Source: Methanoregula sp. (GTDB lineage Archaea > Halobacteriota > Methanomicrobia > Methanomicrobiales > Methanospirillaceae). Taken from it: a stretch of 6,504 nucleotides of DNA. Position numbers and translations under genes: made by a program. Every line of letters begins with the position of its first letter. The first letter of the stretch is position 1. The DNA is taken from NCBI GenBank assembly GCA_003157895.1, contig PMKW01000188.1, positions 1,503 through 8,006 on the forward strand, written 5' to 3'. Positions 1-5,573 of this stretch are shown here, in pieces. The notes under the pieces are model-generated. The model was not told where the DNA came from. It saw only the letters and a program-made list of their open reading frames with translations, and ran no database searches.

Positions 1-300
1 GCACAGGTGATACGCAATTTCTTTGACTGTATCACCGGCACCGACAGGAACCTGACCCGGATCTATATGTGCGTAATGAGTCTTGCCAAGCTCCGCATGG
101 AGCAACCGGAGAAGATAGCTGCGCTGGTCGACCAGTTGCGGAAGAGCAAGATCCAAAAGGAGCTATCCGTTGACCTCCTTGACTATATGTGCGATGCTGC
201 AAACCAGCTCGAACTTACACAGGTACAGACGGCCTTTGGTGTAAAGGATATCAGGTCTGTTGCGCAGGACTTTACCGGCATCAGTATGGACAGTCTGTAA
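1..300 (+). CDS. C-terminal part of an unrecognised small protein
   Basis: The reading frame is open to the left edge of the window and ends at TAA 298-300. A GTG at 7 could be read as a start, but it lies inside AGGTGAT (5-11), itself a Shine-Dalgarno-like string, and no room is left to see a site upstream. I therefore treat the gene as possibly 5'-truncated. The visible 99 residues are mixed charged and hydrophobic and look mainly helical, with no transmembrane stretch, no cysteine pair and no motif I recognise. The end reads DFTGISMDSL. A T7 tract follows 16 bases after the stop. No function is proposed. Coding status is supported by the uninterrupted frame and codon use resembling the neighbours. 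Confidence 0.6.
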   Translation, partial: AQVIRNFFDCITGTDRNLTRIYMCVMSLAKLRMEQPEKIAALVDQLRKSKIQKELSVDLLDYMCDAANQLELTQVQTAFGVKDIRSVAQDFTGISMDSL

Positions 301-316
301 CTTAAAATCAGACAAC

Positions 317-323
317 TTTTTTT
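317..323 (+). terminator. T7 tract after the first gene
   Basis: Seven consecutive T residues lie 16 bases downstream of the stop at 300. Archaeal RNA polymerase commonly terminates at T-rich stretches without a stable hairpin, and none is seen here. The same stretch runs into TTTAAAATATT (320-330), which could instead act as a TATA-like element, so the role is not certain. Confidence 0.4.
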
Positions 324-370
324 AAAATATTCCCAGAATTCTCTGTAAAATCTCAAGTACTATTTTTCAT

Positions 371-387
371 GGTATTCAAGAAATACC
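371..387. promoter_or_regulatory. Small perfect dyad in the AT-rich gap 301-474
   Basis: GGTATT (371-376) and AATACC (382-387) form a perfect 6-base inverted repeat around a 5-base spacer. The right half is extended as AATACCCG (382-389), and the same 8-mer recurs at 422-429. This places three copies of a GGTATT/AATACC half-site upstream of the gene at 475. It could be an operator or a weak RNA hairpin. No regulator is identified, and short AT-rich dyads also arise by chance. Possible TATA-like strings nearby are TTTAAAATATT (320-330) and GATTAATA (418-425), neither convincing. Apart from these I see nothing in the gap. Confidence 0.25.
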
Positions 388-474
388 CGAAGGTTACTTT
401 TGAGATGTAAAGAATTTGATTAATACCCGTGCCGGGAAAACAAGGCAGATTGTTATCTACTATTACCACAGAAA

Positions 475-1635
475 ATGTTTACTGCAATTATGATCCCGTG
501 GCTGAACTCCAATTTCAAGCATTTCAAACCAACAGCAGCGATTGCAATCAACGCCACGCGACACATGAATAAAATAGAACGGAAAAAGCTCTTTTCCCCG
601 GATATCGAACCCATGCGGACTGCCGAGGGCCGGTGGTTCGAGGCGATCGTATATGAAATGTTTCTTGATATCTCAAAAAAATCCGATACGATAAAGTACC
701 TTGCTATGAAAGGGGCTGACGCACCGCACCGGCGTGAAGATGTCAGGCTGGGCCAGAACGGGCTGTTCTATTCCAAATACGGAGACATCACGATCCGGGG
801 CAATGGACAGGACCTTGCCGAGTTCGATATGCTGCTTATGGACTCGGAAAACCATGTCGCGTTTGCCGAAGTGGTCACCTCACCCGCCGACTTAAAAGAG
901 TTCGAAATGGAGATCGCATACAAGAAAAGACTGCTTGGCTATCTTTATGATCAGAAAGTAACCCCCTTCCTGCTCGTCTCATCATTCGACCTCTCGAACT
1001 ATTCTGTTGTAAAACGCCTTACAAAAGACAGGACCAACGCGATTATCCATACGAGTTCCTGTGAGCAGATCAAATCCCTTGTCAAGCATTACCGCCCGCG
1101 GATTCTCTATAACATTCCGGAGAACCATCCCAAACTGATCAGGGCCACGGACATCCCGATGAAACACCTGTTCAACTATAAACGGTACCACGACGAGGTT
1201 AAAAACAGGCTTTTTACCGAGATCAACAGGACCGAGGGCAGGATCAACCCGGCAATCATGGACCAGACCGGTCAGCTGGTGAAAAAGGTACTCTACGGGG
1301 GCCTGTTCCCGCCGGCAATTAAATCGATCTGCGATACCTATGGCATTACGGTAAAAGGAAAGAAGATAGCACCCGAAGATTTTCCAAAATATTATTCCAA
1401 GGCTATTATTGCCACTGACCTTCCTAACTATGAATTAATCATCTACCTGCGCTCAAAACAGAAGAAGGAGTACCACAAGTTAATCCAGATGAAAGACGGG
1501 CATTTCAAGTTCGAGCGGCCAACACCGCCCAAGGTGGGTTTTTTCCTCTGGCTCGAATCCATCCAGCCAACGCTCGGTGCGAAGATCACGCTCCAGGTGC
1601 TCAATGCCTTCTCTATCAGGGAAATGGTAAGATAA
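475..1635 (+). CDS. Protein of unknown function with a PD-(D/E)XK nuclease-like core
   Basis: The protein has 386 residues, is soluble, and has no signal peptide or transmembrane helix. Residues 50-150 resemble a PD-(D/E)XK nuclease fold. There is a helix with EGRWFE (E51-E56), a strand with EFD (E116-D118), and a second strand FAEVVTS (F130-S136) whose E132 would be the Glu of ExK. A helix rich in E and K follows (K141-K151). The usual lysine of ExK is V134 here. K150/K151 on the next helix could substitute, as in families where the lysine has migrated, or the protein may be inactive. The C-terminal 230 residues are basic and unrecognised; they contain PPKVGFFLWLES near the end. The start is uncertain: ATG 475, 490 and 565 are in frame and none has a clear ribosome site, so the first is kept. 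It stands alone between two unrelated units. The nuclease assignment is by motif only. Confidence 0.75.
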   Translation: MFTAIMIPWLNSNFKHFKPTAAIAINATRHMNKIERKKLFSPDIEPMRTAEGRWFEAIVYEMFLDISKKSDTIKYLAMKGADAPHRREDVRLGQNGLFYSKYGDITIRGNGQDLAEFDMLLMDSENHVAFAEVVTSPADLKEFEMEIAYKKRLLGYLYDQKVTPFLLVSSFDLSNYSVVKRLTKDRTNAIIHTSSCEQIKSLVKHYRPRILYNIPENHPKLIRATDIPMKHLFNYKRYHDEVKNRLFTEINRTEGRINPAIMDQTGQLVKKVLYGGLFPPAIKSICDTYGITVKGKKIAPEDFPKYYSKAIIATDLPNYELIIYLRSKQKKEYHKLIQMKDGHFKFERPTPPKVGFFLWLESIQPTLGAKITLQVLNAFSIREMVR

Positions 1636-1636
1636 T

Positions 1637-1662
1637 AAAAATGGAACCGAATTATACCGGTT
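1637..1662 (-). terminator. Hairpin plus T5 between converging reading frames
   Basis: AACCG (1645-1649) pairs with CGGTT (1658-1662) around an 8-base loop. On the minus strand this stem is followed closely by five T residues (complement of A 1637-1641). It would serve the candidate minus-strand small ORF, whose stop codon overlaps the stem. On the plus strand the same stem lies just after the stop at 1635, with TTTTT at 1678-1682, so it may also end the 475-1635 transcript. The stem is short, so the call is tentative. Confidence 0.35.
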
Positions 1663-1810
1663 ATAAATGATCAGTAGTTTTTCGTAGGGATCTTAATGGA
1701 GACCGGATTCTGAAGCGGACGAGCCTGTTCATAATTTTTCGCATTTCACTCAGGCAGACCTGATCCGGCATCAATTCCGCGAGGGCGCATGTTTTTGGTA
1801 TCAGATCCAT
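1661..1810 (-). CDS. Possible 49-residue protein with a perfect ribosome binding site
   Basis: The minus-strand frame stays open upstream as far as 1945, but the ATG at 1810 is preceded by GGAGGT (1823-1818) at a 7-base spacing, an ideal archaeal Shine-Dalgarno arrangement. From this start it encodes 49 residues: an N-terminal part MDLIPKTCALAELMPDQ and a strongly basic C-terminal half with many Arg and Lys. There is no membrane segment or recognised motif. The stop overlaps a hairpin followed by T5, which would be a fitting 3' end. No convincing TATA box is seen 25-60 bases upstream on this strand. The ribosome site and terminator argue for a gene; the small size, lack of recognisable homology and location in a promoter-bearing intergenic gap argue against. 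It could also be a chance frame. Confidence 0.3.
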   Translation of the reverse strand: MDLIPKTCALAELMPDQVCLSEMRKIMNRLVRFRIRSPLRSLRKTTDHL

Positions 1811-1859
1811 GGAACAGACCTCCATCAAAACCACAATTATCGTCCGAAAAATCCGGTCT

Positions 1860-1893
1860 TTCCTGAACCCGTAACCTGGTGCACCTGCAGGAA
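1860..1893. promoter_or_regulatory. Inverted repeats just upstream of the kdp-unit TATA box
   Basis: TTCCTG (1860-1865) and CAGGAA (1888-1893) form a 6-base dyad separated by 22 bases. Inside or overlapping it are two perfect 8-base palindromes, GGTGCACC (1878-1885) and CCTGCAGG (1884-1891). The cluster sits 10-45 bases upstream of the TATA box at 1904, where archaeal activators often bind. No regulator is identified, and the arrangement could be fortuitous. Confidence 0.25.
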
Positions 1894-1903
1894 GCCGGGC
1901 GCG

Positions 1904-1913
1904 TAAATATATA
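1904..1913 (+). promoter_or_regulatory. Archaeal TATA box for the kdpB-tail/kdpD unit
   Basis: TAAATATATA stands in a GC-rich surround and matches the archaeal TATA consensus well. Transcription would start about 25 bases downstream, near 1935, giving a leader of roughly 55-60 bases before the ATG at 1993. In that leader, ATGCTGC and GCAGGCAT (1944-1964) can form a small hairpin with one bulged base. The position means the KdpB-tail ORF and kdpD have their own promoter rather than being read from the gene at 475. Confidence 0.55.
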
Positions 1914-1992
1914 CCCCCGCTCCGAACAGAGGAATAGGAATGCATGCTGCTGAAACGCAGGCATCATGCGGATTTCCTAATGGAGTCCCCCC

Positions 1993-2211
1993 ATGTTCAA
2001 GGGTACGATTATCCTGTCGGCAGTTATCTTCAATGTACTGATCATCGTTGCCCTCATCCCTATAGCACTCCATGGCGTCAAATACCGGCCGATGACTGCT
2101 GAGGATGCCCTGAGGAATACCATTGTGATTTATGGCATCGGCGGAGTCATCGCTCCGTTCATTGGCATAAAGATTATCGATGTCCTGCTCGTACTTCTGG
2201 GTGTAGGATGA
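1993..2211 (+). CDS. kdpB: Free-standing C-terminal fragment of KdpB (last two membrane helices)
   Basis: The 72 residues align, without gaps as far as I can judge, with the end of the potassium-transporting P-type ATPase subunit KdpB (682 residues in E. coli). The matching features are [20 protein letters not shown] (helix, residues 7-26), then VKYRPMTAE, then a second helix containing [20 protein letters not shown] (47-66). All catalytic parts of KdpB are absent: the phosphorylation loop DKTGT, the nucleotide domain and the ion-site helix M5. The frame upstream is closed by TAA at 1978 and TGA at 1951, and no KdpB sequence appears in other frames. It nevertheless has its own ATG with GGAG (1982-1985) at 7 bases, a TATA box 80-90 bases upstream, and no internal stop. 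It is 6 bases from kdpD, implying co-translation. It is either a deletion remnant that still happens to be open or a small membrane partner of KdpD. Homology is confident; function is not. Confidence 0.85.
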   Translation: MFKGTIILSAVIFNVLIIVALIPIALHGVKYRPMTAEDALRNTIVIYGIGGVIAPFIGIKIIDVLLVLLGVG

Positions 2212-2217
2212 TGTACC

Positions 2218-4185
2218 ATGCCAGTCCTGCCTGAATGCCGCCCGGATCCCGATACCCTGCTTGCCAGGATCAAGAGCGAGGAGCGCCGGAAGCATCGGGG
2301 CAAACTCAAGATCTTCCTTGGTTATATCGCGGGTGTTGGGAAGACCTACGAGATGCTTAAGGCAGCACATCTCCGCATGGCTGAAGGGGTTGAGGTGAGG
2401 ATCGGGTATGTCGAGACTCATGGCAGGAAGGAAACGGACGCGCTGCTTGAAGGTCTTACGGTCATTCCCCGTAAAATGATGAAATACCGGGAGGTTACCC
2501 TTCCGGAATTTGACCTTGACGCAGCCCTGCAGTGCAAATCCGCAATCATCCTTGTTGATGAACTTGCCCATACGAATGTCCCTGGTTCCCGACACACAAA
2601 ACGGTACCAGGATGTCGAGGAACTGCTGGATGCCGGAATCGATGTCTATACGACACTCAACGTCCAGCATATCGAGAGTCTTAATGACGTCGTTGCCCAG
2701 ATCACGGGCGTTATTGTACGCGAAACGGTCCCGGATCGTGTCATCGATGAAGCGGATGAGATTGAAGTGGTCGATCTTGCCCCCCCCGAACTGCTCCAGC
2801 GGTTGCGTGAGGGAAAAGTCTATGTCCCCGACATGGCAGCCAGGGCAGCCGAGAAGTTCTTTAACGAGGGGAACCTGTATGCCCTCCGCGAACTCACCCT
2901 TCGTCGAGCTGCCGAGCGGATTGACGAGCAGATGCTCGCTTACATGCAGACCCGCGCGATACCGGGGCCGTGGGCTGCGGGCGAACATCTCCTCGTCTCG
3001 GTCGGACCGGGACCGCTGTCGGAACGACTGGTGAGGACCGCACGGCGGCAGGCCGACCGGATGGGAGCCCGGTGGACAGCTATTTATGTAGAAACACCTG
3101 CTCATCACCGGCTTTCAAAGGAAGGACTGGAACAGCTTGCGCATACCCTGGAACTTGCGCGGAAACTCGGGGCAGATACCGTCACCCTGTTTGGATTTAA
3201 CATCGCCTCGACTGTAATCGATTATGCACGCCGGCACAATATCACGCGGATCGTTGTCGGCAAGACCCTGCGTCCCCGCTGGCAGGAATATGCGTTCGGT
3301 TCCATTGTAGATCAGCTTATTCATTACAGCGGGACAATCGACGTGTACGTTATCAGCGGCGAGGAGCATACCCCGCAGATAATCGGGGATTTGGAACACC
3401 TGCTCCCGGCGGCCCCGCCGAAAGATTATGTCGCAGCCCTGGTCCTTGTTGTGCTGCTTGTCATTATCGGCTGGTTCATCAAATCGTTCATATCCGCAAC
3501 CAACCTTGCCATGTTATTTTTACTCGCCGTTGTCATTGTCGCGTTCCGCAGGGGCCTGCGCCCAGCAATTTTTACCGCAGTCATCGGCGTCCTGGCCTTC
3601 GACTTTTTCTTTGTCGCTCCGTACATGAGATTCCGGGTCACCGATACTGAATATCTTATTACCTTTGCCGGTATGATCTTTGTCGGAGCGCTCGTCAGTC
3701 TTCTCGTAACGAAGGCCCGGGAAAATGCATTTGCTGCGGAGAGCCGGGAGAAGGAGACCGGGACACTGTTCGCCCTTTCCAAGGATCTTGCTGTTGCCGC
3801 TGATGCCGGTTCCATAATCGTTGCAGTTACACGGCATATCCGCGAGATCTTCCTGTGGGAGAGTATTGTACTCCTTCCGGAAGGTGAAGGGCTTGCAGTC
3901 CAGAAATCAGCTTCCGGCATCATCCTGAATGATGATGACATTGCGGTAGCAACGTGGGCATTCCGGAACAATGCTGTTGCCGGTTACGACACCGATACCC
4001 TGCATGGATCGAGACTCCGGTATATCCCCTTGACCGGTTCTTCAGGTGTTCTTGGTATACTGGGTGTGAAACCTGTCGATATTGACGGCATCATTACTCA
4101 TGAGCAGGAACGGATCCTCACAGCGTTTGCCAGCCAGATGGCACTGGCACTTGAAAGGGTTCAGCTTACGAAAGAACCCCGGTAA
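2218..4185 (+). CDS. kdpD: KdpD-like potassium/turgor sensor lacking the histidine kinase domain
   Basis: The protein has 655 residues; E. coli KdpD has 894. Domains in order: a KdpD N-terminal ATPase-like domain (about 25-240) with Walker A GYIAGVGKT (35-43), Walker B and its extension IILVDELAHTN (110-120), then PGSRHTKRYQD and LNVQHIESLND; a Usp-type domain (about 256-380) with WTAIYVET (286-293) and IVVGKTLRPRW; four closely spaced transmembrane helices of the DUF4118 type (about 404-421, 429-443, 448-467, 479-497), with FDFFFVAP in the third; and a GAF-like domain (about 510-650) ending in FASQMALALERVQL. In full-length KdpD the dimerisation/phospho-acceptor helix with SHDLRTPL follows here. 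This protein stops five residues later, and the next 320 bases contain no kinase remnant. It thus senses but cannot signal by phosphotransfer unless a separate kinase is used. Start ATG 2218 follows the KdpB-tail stop by 6 bases; AGGATGAT (2205-2212) is a weak ribosome site. The location is the cytoplasmic membrane. Confidence 0.93.
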   Translation: MPVLPECRPDPDTLLARIKSEERRKHRGKLKIFLGYIAGVGKTYEMLKAAHLRMAEGVEVRIGYVETHGRKETDALLEGLTVIPRKMMKYREVTLPEFDLDAALQCKSAIILVDELAHTNVPGSRHTKRYQDVEELLDAGIDVYTTLNVQHIESLNDVVAQITGVIVRETVPDRVIDEADEIEVVDLAPPELLQRLREGKVYVPDMAARAAEKFFNEGNLYALRELTLRRAAERIDEQMLAYMQTRAIPGPWAAGEHLLVSVGPGPLSERLVRTARRQADRMGARWTAIYVETPAHHRLSKEGLEQLAHTLELARKLGADTVTLFGFNIASTVIDYARRHNITRIVVGKTLRPRWQEYAFGSIVDQLIHYSGTIDVYVISGEEHTPQIIGDLEHLLPAAPPKDYVAALVLVVLLVIIGWFIKSFISATNLAMLFLLAVVIVAFRRGLRPAIFTAVIGVLAFDFFFVAPYMRFRVTDTEYLITFAGMIFVGALVSLLVTKARENAFAAESREKETGTLFALSKDLAVAADAGSIIVAVTRHIREIFLWESIVLLPEGEGLAVQKSASGIILNDDDIAVATWAFRNNAVAGYDTDTLHGSRLRYIPLTGSSGVLGILGVKPVDIDGIITHEQERILTAFASQMALALERVQLTKEPR

Positions 4186-4189
4186 CCAC

Positions 4190-4195
4190 AAAAAA
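4190..4195 (-). terminator. Possible T6 terminator of the nifI unit
   Basis: On the minus strand six T residues (complement of A 4190-4195) follow a CCCCCGG stretch about 160 bases beyond the last recognisable PII-like pseudogene sequence. It lies 4 bases from the kdpD stop on the other strand. It could end the nifI1-nifI2 transcript, which converges on kdpD. There is no strong stem. On the plus strand, T6 tracts at 4410-4415 and 4500-4505 could end the kdpD transcript. Confidence 0.25.
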
Positions 4196-4354
4196 TTCCG
4201 GGGGATCATCCGTTACAGTATACGAAAATAATTCGGGATAATTACCGGGTCGTTGATCCTGCGACCGCACAGGATATTCTCCTACTGCTTCCCGGCATGA
4301 TGTAAACACCGACTTCCCTCCGTACGGTACTCTCGGATCAGGAGCCCGGCTTGT

Positions 4355-4490
4355 CCCTTGGTGCCTTCCCTGCCCGGTAATATTCATTCGTTTCATGCCA
4401 TAGATGCTGTTTTTTCCAGTGCTCCGATTACTGGTTTTGGGGATCTTGGTCAGATAATAGCGCGAATTAATTTTATGAACATCTCTCCTT
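4355..4490 (-). pseudogene. Decayed PII (GlnB/NifI-family) gene downstream of nifI2
   Basis: Minus-strand AAGGAG (4490-4485) is followed after 8 bases by ATA (4476-4474) and codons for KLIRAII. This is the standard PII opening MKLIRAII with the start codon changed from ATG to ATA. Then comes TGA (4452-4450) at the position of the conserved Arg before Pro, then P-x5-VIGALEKT, the normal PII first helix with correct spacing, then ASM with two residues missing. The frame then shifts by one base and continues as RMNITGQGRHQG (4390-4355), the strand and start of the T-loop (compare TRIHVTGHGKEMG in the neighbouring NifI1). Beyond this nothing is convincingly PII, and the C-terminal B- and C-loop motifs are gone. 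A false start at ATG 4482-4480 gives only MFIKLIRAII before the stop. Its Shine-Dalgarno lies 20 bases past the nifI2 stop, so it was once the third gene of the nifI unit. The rest of the 4186-4509 gap holds no other gene that I see. Confidence 0.75.
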
Positions 4491-4509
4491 ACCGATCTGT
4501 TTTTTCATT

Positions 4510-4959
4510 TCATGAGAGCGCCTTGTCGCCCTGCTCCCCTGTCCTGACCCTCAGGGCGCTGATCATCGGGCAGATGAAGATCCTCCCGTCACCATGCCGG
4601 CCGGTCTGGTTGGCATTCACAATGCTTTGGACAATCCGGTCAACCTCCTCATCATATGCAACAATGATAAGCATCCGTTTTGGCAGGAAACCCAGAGAAA
4701 ATTCGGTGTCATCATAAAGCGGTGACCCGGCATCCACGGTCCTGTCAATCGGCAAACCTTCACCGGGCCGGGCGCCAATAAGCTGCATCCGCATATTTCT
4801 GTTCAGGGGTGCTCCCAGTTCCCGGGCACTGACCCTGCCTTTCTGCTGGCCACGGCCCGTGACGTACAGGAATGTGACACCTTTGATACCGATGGTTTCA
4901 AGGACTGCTTTGGTATCCTCAACCCGGTCTTCCCGCAGAACAGCAATGATCAGCTTCAT
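4510..4959 (-). CDS. nifI2: NifI2-type PII nitrogen regulatory protein with an enlarged T-loop
   Basis: The protein has 149 residues from ATG 4959, which gives the family opening MKLIIAVLRED. The frame is open to an ATG at 5004, but that start would overlap nifI1 and add 15 non-family residues. Motifs are VTGRGQQKG (33-41) before the T-loop, FLPKRMLIIV (91-100) after it, the B-loop TGRHGDGRIF (119-128) with Arg instead of the usual Lys in GDGK, and the C-terminal RVRTGEQGD. The T-loop between G41 and L92 is about 36 residues longer than in GlnK, far beyond the known NifI2 extension in M. maripaludis (about 121 residues in total). In diazotrophic methanogens NifI1 and NifI2 form a hetero-oligomer that inhibits dinitrogenase under ammonium, relieved by 2-oxoglutarate and ATP. 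The start is 7 bases beyond the nifI1 stop. AGGAGG (4979-4974) lies inside the nifI1 end, 14 bases from ATG, an unusually long spacing. Confidence 0.9.
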   Translation of the reverse strand: MKLIIAVLREDRVEDTKAVLETIGIKGVTFLYVTGRGQQKGRVSARELGAPLNRNMRMQLIGARPGEGLPIDRTVDAGSPLYDDTEFSLGFLPKRMLIIVAYDEEVDRIVQSIVNANQTGRHGDGRIFICPMISALRVRTGEQGDKALS

Positions 4960-4966
4960 ACAATTT

Positions 4967-5314
4967 TCAGGTTCCTCCTGCCTTACCAGCGCTTCGGATC
5001 GCAAATGTATCCTCTACATAGGTAACGAAGATCTTCCCGTCCCCGATAGTACCTTCATCGGGAGTGTTTTTCGGGCCGGTCTTCGCTTCCGTCCGTATTA
5101 TCATGACCGTTTTTGGCACATCGTTGTCCGGTACAACAACCATCAGCATCTCCTTGGGGATTTCCGTGTAGTGGACTGCACCAAGGGTGATACCCATCTC
5201 CTTACCATGACCTGTGACATGAATTCGGGTTATTCCACCGATCCCGGCGATATCGAGGGCTTTGATAACCCGTTGTGCGGACTCCGGCCGTATTACAGCC
5301 CAGATCATCTTCAT
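4967..5314 (-). CDS. nifI1: NifI1-type PII nitrogen regulatory protein with a B-loop insertion
   Basis: The protein has 115 residues, beginning MKMIWAVIRPES as in methanogen NifI1. Diagnostic pieces are TRIHVTGHGKEMGITLG (29-45), the short NifI1-type T-loop ending HYTEIPKEML (48-57), and IGDGKIFVTYVED (90-102), with the C-terminal AIRSAGKAGG. Between T79-G80 and I90 there are nine residues where most PII proteins have one. This is an insertion of about eight residues in the ATP-binding B-loop (PKNTPDEG, 81-88). It is the cytosolic partner of NifI2. GGTGAT (5323-5318), three bases before ATG 5314, matches the 16S rRNA tail and fixes the start. A TATA box at 5419-5412 drives nifI1-nifI2 separately from amtB-glnK. 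No nifH precedes it and no nifD follows, unlike the usual nifH-I1-I2-D order, so the regulated enzyme cannot be read from context. Confidence 0.92.
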   Translation of the reverse strand: MKMIWAVIRPESAQRVIKALDIAGIGGITRIHVTGHGKEMGITLGAVHYTEIPKEMLMVVVPDNDVPKTVMIIRTEAKTGPKNTPDEGTIGDGKIFVTYVEDTFAIRSAGKAGGT

Positions 5315-5390
5315 CCAATCACCGGCCTTTTCTCTAAATCACCCTACGGTTGTTCTGAATTTCTCACGTTGGGGGGTACCTTGCAACCAT

Positions 5391-5406
5391 TTCCCGTTGA
5401 CTTCCC
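5391..5406 (-). promoter_or_regulatory. Direct repeat at the predicted nifI1 transcription start
   Basis: On the minus strand GGGAA occurs twice (5406-5402 and 5395-5391) with a 6-base spacer, an 11-base period close to one helical turn. It lies just downstream of the TATA box, over the expected start site, where archaeal repressors act. The nitrogen repressor NrpR is known in methanogens to bind GGAA-N6-TTCC-type dyads. This is a direct and not an inverted repeat, so assignment to NrpR is not justified from sequence alone. Confidence 0.2.
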
Positions 5407-5411
5407 GAGCT

Positions 5412-5419
5412 GTATATAA
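5412..5419 (-). promoter_or_regulatory. TATA box for nifI1-nifI2
   Basis: Minus-strand TTATATAC is a good archaeal TATA box in a GC-rich context. The predicted start is about 25 bases downstream, near 5390, giving a leader of about 75 bases to ATG 5314. It lies beyond the glnK terminator, supporting independent transcription of the nifI pair. Confidence 0.55.
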
Positions 5420-5484
5420 GAATCCCCCATGGTACTATTCCTATTCGTTTTTCGCGTTTCAATCACCGAAATCATGCGACATTT

Positions 5485-5521
5485 AAAAAACCGGACTGGG
5501 GGTAGTGAACCCCCGTACCGG
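5485..5521 (-). terminator. Strong hairpin plus T6 after glnK
   Basis: GGGGGT (5498-5503) and ACCCCC (5509-5514) pair perfectly around a 5-base loop. A three-base internal mismatch separates this from an outer CCGG (5491-5494) with CCGG (5518-5521). On the minus strand the stem is followed at once by TTTTTT (5490-5485), the layout of a bacterial-type intrinsic terminator. It lies about 55 bases past the glnK stop and separates amtB-glnK from the nifI promoter. Only one strand has the T tract, so it is directional. Confidence 0.75.
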
Positions 5522-5573
5522 CAGGAAAAAGATTGCTGGTGTGTAATTTTGGTGGATATCAGACAGATTCCCT

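Noticed and set aside
301..474. CRISPR, tRNA or insertion-sequence ends anywhere in the window
   Set aside because: No regularly spaced repeats, cloverleaf-like segments, transposase frames or terminal inverted repeats were found.
1932..1941. GAATAGGAAT shared with the nifI1 promoter region (minus strand 5446-5437)
   Set aside because: A 10-base match in a window of this size is expected by chance, and its position relative to the two TATA boxes differs.
1837..3108. Long 423-residue open frame on the minus strand opposite kdpD
   Set aside because: It is antisense to a KdpD with complete motifs, its residue composition is rich in Cys, Pro and Arg, and it has no recognisable domain; a shadow of GC-rich codon use.
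4256..4320. Possible C-terminal strand of the PII pseudogene (VYIMP followed by SRRIS in another frame)
   Set aside because: The resemblance to IFVxP and IRIR is too short and would need a further frameshift plus a large deletion.
4166..4396. 76-residue minus-strand frame read as an intact small gene
   Set aside because: Its first residues are the frameshifted second strand of the decayed PII gene, and the rest overlaps the end of kdpD with no motif and no ribosome site.
4960..5004. Longer NifI2 start at ATG 5004
   Set aside because: It would overlap nifI1 and add 15 residues absent from the family; ATG 4959 gives the canonical MKLII opening.
5460..5468. CGGTGATTG repeated on the minus strand at 5468-5460 and 5324-5316
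   Set aside because: The second copy is the nifI1 ribosome binding site; the first is probably a chance match.
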